Both the position numbers and the translations under genes were made by a program. A DNA stretch of 64,000 bases from Hypomesus transpacificus (Eukaryota > Chordata > Actinopteri > Osmeriformes > Osmeridae): assembly GCF_021917145.1 (NCBI RefSeq), contig NC_061076.1, positions 332,501 through 396,500 of the forward strand, written 5' to 3'. Below are positions 1-19,482 of the stretch, piece by piece. The notes beneath the pieces were generated by a model, which saw only the letters and a program-made list of their open reading frames with translations, did not search any database and was not told where the DNA came from. Each line of letters begins with the position of its first letter. Position 1 is the stretch's first letter.

Positions 1-9646
<9,646 letters not shown>

Positions 9647-10665
9647 TGCCAAGGCCAACTGGAAGAACTCCGCCCCTGAACCTCTTCATCACCATGGAAA
9701 CCCTTGACTCAAATCTTTAAAGCTACTCCCCCTCCTCCTCCTGCTTCCTGTCATAGATCTGTTCCCCATATGTTCTCCAGGTTCTGGAACTACCCCTGTG
9801 ACTACCCCTCACCCTCACATCCAGCCTTGTGTCCCTTTAGTTCCTTGACCTTCCATAAGAATATAACCCCGCCTCGCTTAGCCCTGTTATTGTAAGTATC
9901 TCCATGAACCTTGTAACTGCACTCTTTATTACATCCCCTGCACTATATCTACTCCATGGAGCTTGTATCTGCCCTGTAAGTACATCATGTCGCCTGTGTT
10001 GGTCTAATAGTACACTGCATCTTCCCCAAAGCTACCCTGTTGTGCCTAAACTTATCCTTCCCTCAGTTGAAAGTCTTTGTCCAATGACACGTCTGTACCT
10101 AGGACAGGTCTCATTCTCTGGCCTCCCTCATAGTCTACCAACTGACTAAAGTACAGAAACCTAAAGGAGTGCACTGGCAAATAATGCATCTTATTCCAAA
10201 TCCATCCATGAATCCTTATTGAATCTATTTAAACTTTGCGTCTACACAGTCTCCCAGTCAGCTCACAGCTCAGTTTATTTCTCCAACCAAGACAGCTGAT
10301 TGGTTAATCAACTTAGGAGACAGGCAGCTGATTGATGAGATGTATTCCAATACAGGCAGCTCATTGGTTTGAACAAGGTAAAGATGTCACATGATCAGGA
10401 GAGCTCAGTGTTCATTCGCCTGTATAGGAACACGCATGAGCCCAGGATAACCAATCATCTTAAGGACATTCTGGAGGGTGTGGATGTGTGTGTACAGTAT
10501 CGTTTTTTTCCATTGAATTCTGCAGTAAGTAGTGAACAAGGACCAGTACATGATGAGTTGATTCTATTCTACATGTTCATTTAGTTAAACAGCCAAAACA
10601 CTGGATTAACATGAAATTACTGGAGCAACATTTTATTTAGGCAGTCACAACTCCAGTACCTTGTA

Positions 10666-10671
10666 AATAAA
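10666..10671 (+). terminator. Candidate poly(A) signal of mapk8ip3
   Basis: A canonical AATAAA about 1.0 kb after the mapk8ip3 stop codon. It was chosen by position and motif only. Confidence 0.5.
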
Positions 10672-11032
10672 GCCCAAAATGTTTTAAGCAAAGGCAGACA
10701 TCTTTGAGCTGTGAGCTGATTGGCTCATAACTTATAACCCCCACCATACATACATGATCCACTGTACCCAAGCTAAAAGCTGGACAGTGAGTTTTGTGAA
10801 TGGTCGTCTGATTTGAGTGACAGATGTCACAGACAAATCTGTAAATCTATATAGATTATAGAAATGGTTACATTCATGATGCACCCCCCTGTTCAGTATG
10901 TAACTCATGTTGATCTATTCTGTGTGGACTAAATATTAAATATATTTGCGTGCTAAAAACATACATAAATGTAATCTTGAGATTTTGCGTTGCAATGTTT
11001 TTTGTTCAGAGTCTGGGAGTATGTAAGAACAT

Positions 11033-11075
11033 TTGAATGCAGATGCTTTTCTCCAAAGCGACACGCATATAGGAA
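11033..11075 (-). repeat. SINE tail fragment
   Basis: Plus-strand text gcagatgcttttctccaaag corresponds, on the minus strand, to the same teleost SINE tail seen elsewhere in the window. Confidence 0.55.
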
Positions 11076-13017
11076 GATTGTATGGACCAGAATATATATG
11101 ACCACCGATGTTCCCTCCCACTACATTTTTCAGACCGCGTACAAAATTAAATCAATATTTTTTGAATTATTATTTTAGAAAAACTATACATGTTCAAGCT
11201 TTTAACAAAACGACAACCCTGGCGCTCATCTCAAGCTTTGCCTTGCAACAAAAATCAGGAACGTTAGAACTACCGCAAAAAAAGGGCAGTTTACATTTAA
11301 ACACGAATGGCTTGGTGAAATCCTACAAACGGACACAAGCGATTGTCCAGGTAGGCTGGTGAAACTTTCTGATATATTTAGCTACGAAGAAGCTAGCGGG
11401 GTTCTCTGCAAACTTTGCTCAGCGTAGGCCTACTGAGGTCTGCGCTCAGACATATTTCTATTTGCTCAGTGCAGATAAAAATGAGAGGGAACATAGATGA
11501 CTACATTGAAGACTGAAGACAGAGGTAAAACTAAACTCATAATATTAGACCTGAGTCTGGATATCAATGCCTTGTTTTACTGGTTGAAATGCCGTAGACA
11601 ATTTTACACATTCTAGGACTCATTTGAACCAAGGAGGTAAAAATACATCTGAGGCTCCTGTATGGGTTCATATCCTGCAGTCCTTGCTTTGCCCGTGTGA
11701 ATTAAACCAGGGTGGCTACCTGCACTCTCAAAAAACTGCTTGTGCTACTTTAATGGACGCTCTTCAAGACATGGCCCATGAGATCCACACGGCTGGTTGT
11801 GGGTGAACGTGTGTGTGAGTGTGTAAGTGTGTGTGTGTGGCTTCATTGTATACACACTCAACTGAGAGTGCTTTTGGAGATGGCTACACACATACCTCTA
11901 TACCAATTTCAAAAGCTATTATGTAACATGTATATGAATATTTCTAATCTTCATCTCTAAAATGGCTACATTAGAGCAAGAGAAACAGGGAAACGATCAA
12001 CAAATATCTTTAGCAAACACAATTTTGACCTAGCTGCAAGCTACAACAAAAGAAAAGAATGAATCAGTCCTAGATCCAGCGGCTGCTGCTGTGGTCCCAG
12101 CTGTGGAGCTCGTGGCGTCTGAACCACAGGGGGATCTCTCTCTGAGCACTCTCCACCGAATCACTGCCATGGATGACATTTCTGCAACACACAAACCACA
12201 CAGCATCTCATCTAGAAGAGTAACCCCTCTATTACAAGTAGTCTACCCAGCACTAAAGGCCTATCATGCATTTAGAATCTCACATCAAGGAAATGTCCTT
12301 TCTAAAGTAGTTAACCAACCAACATATATAATAAATGTTATTGGTCTTAGTTATAATTCCCAAATTCCAAAACAGTTGGATGTGTTACCTTCCCCCTTCT
12401 ACACAGTAGTCTCCTCTGATGGTGCCAGGAAGGCAGACGGCAGGGTTCATCTCCCCCAGCATTCCAAAACAAGTTTTTACCACATCCACACCTTGCCACA
12501 CCTACGCACACACACACATTACACACTGGCACACATTACACACTGGCACACATTACACACAGTCCAAAATACCATGAGCTCAACATGAGTTTCTGATGAC
12601 TTCATGAGTACTTATCACTTTCCTAGTTACTTCCTGTAGTACTTCCTGTATTCTTCTTGAAAAACCTCCAGCTTGCCTCACTATCATCAGACATGGGAAA
12701 ACCTCCTGCAGTCTTGAATACATCTGAGTCTTATTTTCAACATGTAAGTTACAGTATGTACAGTACTGTCACGCAATATGTTTTATATGTTGTTGTCTTG
12801 TCTTCTGCATGAGTATTTAAGTATAATGTTCAGAAAAGTAGTGTTTTGTCTTTAAATTTCATTATTTCGGGGAAAAAAATGTGCTTTACATTTATAGTAT
12901 TGTGAATGTCACATTTAATGGATTTAGATTTTAGGCTGTAAAGTTGTAAAAGGTGAAGGACATTTGACAGAGTTATAATAACCCAACACTTAGAGGATTC
13001 AAATTTCTGCATCTCAC

Positions 13018-14899
13018 CATAGCGACAACAGGTCCAGAGCCCATATAGCAGACCAGTCCATTGAAGAACGGCTTACCCCTCAGGTCCCAGTAATGCTCCC
13101 TCAGAACAGACTCAGGAGCCTGGGAAACAAACAGTAGAGAGGGATTTCAAACACTCATGCTGTATTACTGATTTCTATCTAGAATGAAGGAATGCACAGT
13201 TATCAACAGAAAATTGATCAATTCCTGAGGCTTCTTAAATTTTTACAATCTTTTTTTCCTTCAAAACAGCCTCTTTTATGTACTTTTATTTTACATCAGT
13301 ACAATCAAAGAGGTAATGAACTCAGCATTGAAATGGGGTCAGAAACAGTTTTCCTAACATTATAATGTGCACATACTTTACATTCACATAACACTCTATC
13401 AATTGTGGCTACTAAATGTGATGACCATTATACAACTTGAAGACCACGTATAACCTTCCCCCTTGCGCCATGGTCACTGCCATGCGCATTCTTAATAGCT
13501 AATATATCAGTTACATGAACACAGGTGAGTGGTCCTCATAATTACAACAGGGTGATGTTTTTAACACTTGAGTGTGAGTGAGTATGGTAACGGTTATTAT
13601 GTTATTACACTGTTGTTACACTGTTATGTTGTTATTACGCTGTTATTATGTTGTGAGAACAGAGACATTCCTGATGACCCATGACTATGAGGGAGATGTT
13701 CAAAATGACTGTGTCTATAGTGGGTTTTGTTATTCATGTATATATTTGTGTTAGAACAATCAGACCTTACACGGCTAAAGATAGTCTGTCACTGAACTGA
13801 ACAACCTGGTGAGACGTGTGCATAGCATTGCCAATGTGCGTTCATACCTGTAAAAGTTTAAGTCCTACCAGTTTAAAGCCCTTTTGCTCAAACCGGCAGA
13901 TGATCTCTCCCACAAGTCTACGCTGAATGCCATCAGGCTTCACAGCAATGAAGGTGCGCTCCTTTGCTCCAGTCCACCCTGTTGCCAAAGACAGAGTCTA
14001 ATAATGAACACAAACACAAAACGCACAAATGATCTCAAATCAACTATTTACTGAGACGTCTTCACTGCCATTTTCATTCAGACATTCTATACACAACCAC
14101 TCCTTTAATGCTGCAGCAATTGATTGGAAAATATTAATGAATGCGTATCCCGTGTAATGCTGAGGACTTTGGGTGCTCCCTGCTGTTTTGAAAATCAGTA
14201 TCCAGACTAGAGTGAAGCCGCCTTTAGTGTTTGTCATGTTTGACGGTCCCAGCGGAGCGGATACACAAAGTAAATCAAGGCCAGCACTCAAGTCTCAAAA
14301 TCCTGCTGAGCGGAGCTTTTTTTCGGACCCATTAGAATCGCGTGTTGCTTTTAAGAATAGCCAATCGTTGTAAGGCTTTGTGCATAGTAAGAGAACCAAT
14401 GGGAGAGCAGTTCTTTAGTATTTAATAGGATATGCATCTAATACTGCAGATCATCACTCATACTTTTTTAGGAACTGAATCTTTATCTGAATGCAATAAA
14501 TCTTTATCTGATTCAATGAAACTGAGGTACGACCTTAGTGTAAGGTTTATGACAAGTGCAATAGGCTTTTTGTGAGTGAGTCTGCCAGACAGATTAGGCT
14601 CAGCTCTCTCCTTAATAATATTGAATTATATCTAGCCTGTCCCTAGTGTCCCTGGCCTGGAGACACGGAATAAACAGTTTTCATAGGACTTTACGTTACT
14701 TAATGTTCCAGTGTCAAATTGCGATTTATGTTGCAGTGGTCGTAGCAGAAATTGGTAAATGTCAACCAATACATTAAACCTAGAATTTGTTGGGTTTTCA
14801 AATTAAAAGGCATGGTTTAAAAAACTAGAAACAAATAAGTAACTTATACCAACCTGTCTGGAAAATATGGGCAAATATGGTTAAGACGAGGCAAATCAT
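13018..14899 (-). CDS. nme3: Nucleoside diphosphate kinase 3, 5' three exons; C-terminal exon(s) not found
   Basis: Three exons: 14854-14899, 13848-13978 and 13018-13119, in that order of reading. NME3 transfers the gamma phosphate between nucleoside triphosphates and diphosphates. The start [15 protein letters not shown] is the hydrophobic N-terminus typical of NME3, known to target it to mitochondrial or peroxisomal membranes. Then come [20 protein letters not shown], which holds the conserved active-site Lys, and [18 protein letters not shown]. The third exon ends at SGPVVAM with an intact donor (ATG, then gtgaga). The expected remainder, including the NxxH motif with the phosphorylated catalytic His and the C-terminal tail, is not visible between here and mapk8ip3. 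The position next to mapk8ip3 and mrps34 matches the human order and supports the name. Confidence 0.85.
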
Positions 14900-16096
14900 C
14901 GCCGCGGTATTACGTTCGCATCGCTCATCAACGGCGACAGTATCGGAAGTACAAGGAAAGGACATGCGCACTCTGGAATTTCACAAAGGAATGTGTACCA
15001 GCTTTATAATGGTTATATACATTTCTAACTAAAAAGTGCGAATCGCCTGAACGTAATAATGTACTTAATGTTTGTGACACGCAAAGGATGCTGTTTGAAA
15101 GCTTCTAGTTGTGATAGCCACTACATCTCTATGACATTGGACAGGACCACATTTCTAATGGTATTGATATGTGTGATTGTTCATCAATAGCAGACTGATT
15201 TGCACATTAAAAACATTTTTTTCCCTATTCAAAATCATGGACATAGGACACAATCCAAAACAGACATTTTGTCACACCAGCTTGCATCTAAATTGCAACT
15301 ATCCTAAAAATGTAGGTTAATTGATTTAAGTCACCTGAAATCACAACAAATGCATTTTTTTTTAACTAAAGTTAAGCCTTAATATGGGGGTTGGGGTAGT
15401 GGTAAGGCCTTTTACTGCAGACCAAAGGGCTACAGTTTCTATATTCCCCTGTGCATTGCTTTGGATTAAAGTCTCCGCTAAATAAATACATTAGCCTACA
15501 TTATCATTATTAGTGTGTCCACTCAGCCCTTCGTTATCAAATGATAACCTAACCAGAATAGAAGGGTTAGGGTTATAAACCCTAACCAGAATAGAAGGGC
15601 TTTTGGATACAGCTGGATTTGCGAGATCAGGACCATACAGTAGCCCTTTTCCAAACAGTTTCCAAGGACAACTTCCAAGATGGATATGTGTAACAAACCA
15701 TCTGGCAAGTCAGGTTAGGGAAGTGCTGAACTTGTCAGAAAGGACCTCAGCTGGATGATAATAATAATGCCTTGGCATGCAATGATCTGTGACAGACATA
15801 GGTTTTAATATATTTACATCACATTACAAGACAGCACACGGCATCTGACATAAATAGATAATGTGAAATCCCGTCCATCCCAGTCTTTCATTTGGAGAAA
15901 CATACAGTTCCAAAAGGCATATGTGATTCCTAATGAAAGGAGAAGGCTCAGATGGATTCATGAGCAAGTCACATTCAAGTTTAATAACTTCACAAGGTAT
16001 GTCAAGACTGGAAAGATATTCGTTACTCTTCCAACTTTTTCCCCCAACTTCCAACTTGTCACATTGTGATTTCCATCAGACCGGCTCCTTCCAGCC
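14900..16096. other. nme3 promoter region, SINE remnant, mrps34 3' UTR
   Basis: The first about 100 bp upstream of the nme3 ATG is relatively CpG-rich (gccgcggtattacgttcgca) and probably holds its promoter. A degenerate SINE lies at 15389-15492. A pair of about 20-bp repeats (cctaaccagaatagaagggt) lies at 15548-15600. No coding exon was seen. The mrps34 3' UTR should occupy the right end. Confidence 0.5.
15389..15492 (+). repeat. Degenerate tRNA-derived SINE
   Basis: The order ggggtagtggtaaggcctt, ttactgcagaccaaagggct, then a tail tttggattaaagtctccgct parallels the better-preserved tRNA-Cys-like SINE at 18752-18850 on the other strand. The A-box-like and tail parts are recognisable; the B box is eroded. 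Confidence 0.6.
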
Positions 16097-17084
16097 TCAC
16101 ACTGGTGTGCCCTCCTGCCTCTGTCGCTCATCCTCCTGACTGCTGAAGTAGTCTTTGCTGAGTAGAACATCCCTCTTAAGGGGCAGCATGGGTTCCTCCC
16201 CCCTGGCAGAGCCCCCCCCATGGGCCAGGATCATGGCCCGGAGCAGCGGGGGGTATGACACGTAGCGCACTGGGAGCTCTGGGAGGGGCTCGTACTTCTT
16301 GAAATTCTCCTCCTCATGTTTTGGCACCAGCCGCCAATCATGATATATGCTTTTTTCCACTTCTTTTACCTCGCTCTCCTGCTTTCCTGCAAAGCAGAAA
16401 GTGTTAACTAACTACTTTGTATGAAAATAACATGTTAAGACTAATTGTAATTACAATTCAGTCGGCAGATAAGCCCCTTACCTTTATAGGTCAGGATGCC
16501 CCATGCCTTGCCGTGGTCCATGTTCTAAAGAGAGACAGAATAGTCATCCGGAAGTAATATCCTTAATTTTATCACTACTTACGATTATACTCAGGGTTTG
16601 AAATACGAGGGGGGATTGGGGGTGTTTGACCCCCCTAATTGAGACTTTTTCTCCCCAAAAAAGGTTAGGGTGGGGTTGACCCCCCTGATTGTCTATAATT
16701 TGCACTCTGGTTATACTGATGTGCCACTAGAGATTATCTAACATGTTGTAAACCACCTCCTCTCACCTCAGCAACGTAATCCACCTTTACTTTAGTTATT
16801 TGCCAGTAGCTGGGCTCCGGGTGGTCGACCAACCAGGATTTGCATGTGAAGATACGTCCCACTCCAAATAGCCTCAGCCCAGAGAGCAGGGTGAACAGAC
16901 GGCTTTCCCTGCCAACATCCTCCCAGGCCAACACTGGCAGTGTCTTTCCTGTGTGCGGTCGTTTCATGGTTTTGTAGTCCAACGCATACTTCTCAGACTC
17001 CCGTGGTTGCGCCTTCAGCTCACGATATGCGCGGATCTTGCGAGCCATCTCAGCGATCAAACGGACACGCTTCTTTTTCACCAT
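16097..17084 (-). CDS. mrps34: Mitochondrial small ribosomal subunit protein mS34, 216 aa
   Basis: Three exons: 16767-17084, 16482-16524 and 16097-16386 (TGA). The total of 651 nt gives 216 residues, close to the 218 of the human protein. The start is MVKKKRVRLIAEMARKIRAY, followed by RPHTGKTLPVLAW, GRESRLFTLLSGLRLFGVGR, a middle exon NMDHGKAWGILTYKG, and SIYHDWRLVPKHEEENF. It ends QEGTPV, like mammalian MRPS34. It is a metazoan-specific component of the mitochondrial 28S ribosomal subunit. The start was chosen because it matches the family N-terminus and gives full length. The gene follows nme3 in the same orientation, as in human 16p13.3. Both introns have GT-AG ends. Confidence 0.95.
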
Positions 17085-19482
17085 TTTTGATAGATGTATC
17101 GACCACTGACTGCACCTGGGTAGATAGAGTTCATACAACTAAATTTCAGATAAACTATATTAAAAAAAACAGACTGTCCGACAAAGATAAACTACCATCC
17201 CCACTTCTTAAACCAATGGCTACATCACCACATGAGAACATGCCAAAGCCATTTGAGTGGCTAGGAAGTAAATATAGATTTCAGCTTCGCCGCTCTCAGC
17301 AGACAAAATCGCAAGTGCAAACACATTTTCGCAGATTAGTCTGAGTGTCTCTTCAAAGACGTAGGCTATGTATGTAGTACAAATGTATTTAGGAACGTCT
17401 GCTTTATTATGGCAGATGCCCATTGAGTTAGCTTGCTAGCGTTAGAGACGACTATCCCCAGCTATTTAAGCGGGTTAGAAAGCTAATTAACATTATCATG
17501 CCCGTGATTATCTAATCATTGATACGATGGTATAACACTGATTTAACATTTACCTTGCGTTAAACTTAATTACTTGACCTCCACACGGCTGTGCTTCTCT
17601 GTCCGTGTACAAATAGTTCCGACTAGGAAGCCTTGATGTAATTTCCGTCTAACCAAGGTTCCGTTTAGAACTGCGCCAGTCTTTGTTTATTTGGGTAGAC
17701 TTTAGACTTCCATGATGTGGAGATGCATAGCCTTTTTTCTTTTTAGACTTACACCACTTGAATAAATAAAAGGATTGAGACTTACAATACAATTTTTTTT
17801 AAACAGTGTGGCTACAGACATATTTCTTAAGTTTCAAGGCTACACTTTAGATACATATTACAGAGAACATTTGAATGACGGCATACACAGAGTAGGCCAA
17901 TGAGCATCAGTTATTTATGTATATTAACTGCAACCATCTGTCAGCAAAAAGTGCTTTTATGCATTATAACATGACTAAAAACATACAATGAAATGATACT
18001 ACACAACATTGGACACTGTTTTTACTCCAGTATACACTAATTTCAATGGAGGAGAGCCAATGACAAACTGTTTGAGAAATACAGACACGTACAATTGGAT
18101 CGTAAGACAACTTGTTCTGAATTACTGATAAACAGCAGCAATACAAATACACTGTAAAGATGCTTGGTTCCTTACAAACACCTCTCTTGCTCCTTAATAC
18201 CTACCTTTCCTCAAACGCTGGACCCAAGAACTTCATTATCCATTAGGTTGTTTACGACATCCCTAGGTTTCACAGTATTAAGAGCTGTCCAGCCCCTGCA
18301 TGTCTGACTCTCTCCCAGCTCAACTGACTGCGTTGAACTTTCGGTCACAGACTCATTTGAAATGAGAAATGGAACTGAAATTGTCAAGGCAGCAATACGT
18401 TTTATATGCATATTGTGGTCCAAACCACAGACAGGCTTAGCAAAACTTGTAATACTAATTTTTGTATTAAATGTCAAAGGTACACAAAACGGTGTAATGT
18501 ATCCATCTTTTTCATAAGGGGAACACATGAATATATCATGTAGAACTTTTTAACCATTGAACTGAATAGGTCCCTACTGAGGTCTGATGTGGCTGCACTA
18601 ACCAGGTGTGAGTTCAAATGTATAATAGTTTTATCATCAGTGTTTACTAAATTCTTAAACCTTTAAATTACTCATGTCGGCACCACAGTCCTGTATTATT
18701 GTTCTACCGAGTAGTGACAAAACTATATTTAATGGACCAATAATAATATTATTGTATTCATTGAGCAGATGCTCTTATCAAAAGCGACGTACATGGGGGG
18801 GATTGAATGTGCACCTCTTGATCTGCAGTAAAATGCTCTACCACTGAGCAGTATCTAAGAACTTTACCAATGAGCATTGGGCTGTGATTGGATCCCTTGG
18901 CAACAGAAAAAGTGAAACAATCGTCTTCATCTGATCGGTCACTCAAAAATCTACTGCTGAAGGTCTTCATCAGAAAGGTATTAACCATCATCTGGAAAGG
19001 CTTGCTCTAATATTAAAATCTATTTACGTAATGCACATGATATCTTTTAGATAGGAATAGGTTAACAGAAAGAGAGAAGAAGTAGGCAACACATACATCA
19101 AACCCAGGAAACCAGGAAAGACCCAGCCAAACCAACCTGGCTCAACAAGAAGACTAGAAGACCTTCACAAGCATTCTGGGAAACTATTTACACTCTGCAC
19201 TCAGCTTTTCCTGGACAGTTAGAAGTGTGAAAGCTAGCTCTTCTTTAGCTGAGAAACCCCAAATCCTTCCAACTGCATTTATATACTGTAACAATGTGCA
19301 CTGATATTTGGCCGTGGTTATGTCTTTGTGTCACATTCATATATCAGAGAGTAACCATGTTCTGAAACAACAGTCTCATATTTTCACATTTTCTACCGTT
19401 ATGTCTAGTGTGGTTTTCTGTTTGTGGATATGCAGGCACACACCAGCAATATGTGAGTTTTTCAAAGGGCAGGAGGTCCAAA
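17085..19482. other. mrps34 promoter and spsb3 3' flank; no gene recognised
   Basis: The 5' end of mrps34 and its promoter probably lie within 17085-17650, which contains CpG-containing sequence and CCAAT-like motifs. The rest is AT-rich and probably includes spsb3 3' UTR. A SINE sits at 18752-18850. A 105-codon minus-strand ORF at 18211-18528 has no recognisable domain. EME2, which lies between MRPS34 and SPSB3 in human, was not recognised here. Confidence 0.5.
18752..18850 (-). repeat. tRNA-Cys-like SINE
   Basis: Read on the minus strand it starts gctcagtggtagagcatttt, then actgcagatcaagaggtgca, closely following the A-box, anticodon-arm and variable region of a tRNA-Cys. It then ends with ataagagcatctgctcaatg, the tail common to many fish SINEs. 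The body is very short, so this is a minimal head-plus-tail SINE. Confidence 0.8.

Larger units (their letters stand above)
9647..13017. other. mapk8ip3 3' UTR and spacer; no coding exon recognised
   Basis: After the mapk8ip3 stop there is about 1 kb of likely 3' UTR, ending near the AATAAA at 10666-10671. From there to the third nme3 exon the DNA is AT-rich without a convincing exon on either strand. A SINE-tail fragment lies at 11033-11075. A 165-codon plus-strand ORF at 12091-12588 has no recognisable domain and ends in a CA-rich repeat. The remaining nme3 exon or exons should lie here, but I could not find them. Confidence 0.6.

Noticed and set aside
12091-12588. 165-codon plus-strand ORF
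   Set aside because: No recognised domain; it ends in a CA-rich repeat, and flanking splice sites were not convincing. Could be a decayed element, but not supportable as a gene.
15540-15605. Short inverted and direct repeat around ggttagggtt as a regulatory hairpin
   Set aside because: Most simply a small local duplication; no neighbouring gene feature supports a function.
18211-18528. 105-codon minus-strand ORF, considered as eme2
   Set aside because: No similarity to the ERCC4-type nuclease or other EME2 motifs that I recognise; more likely spsb3 3' flank.
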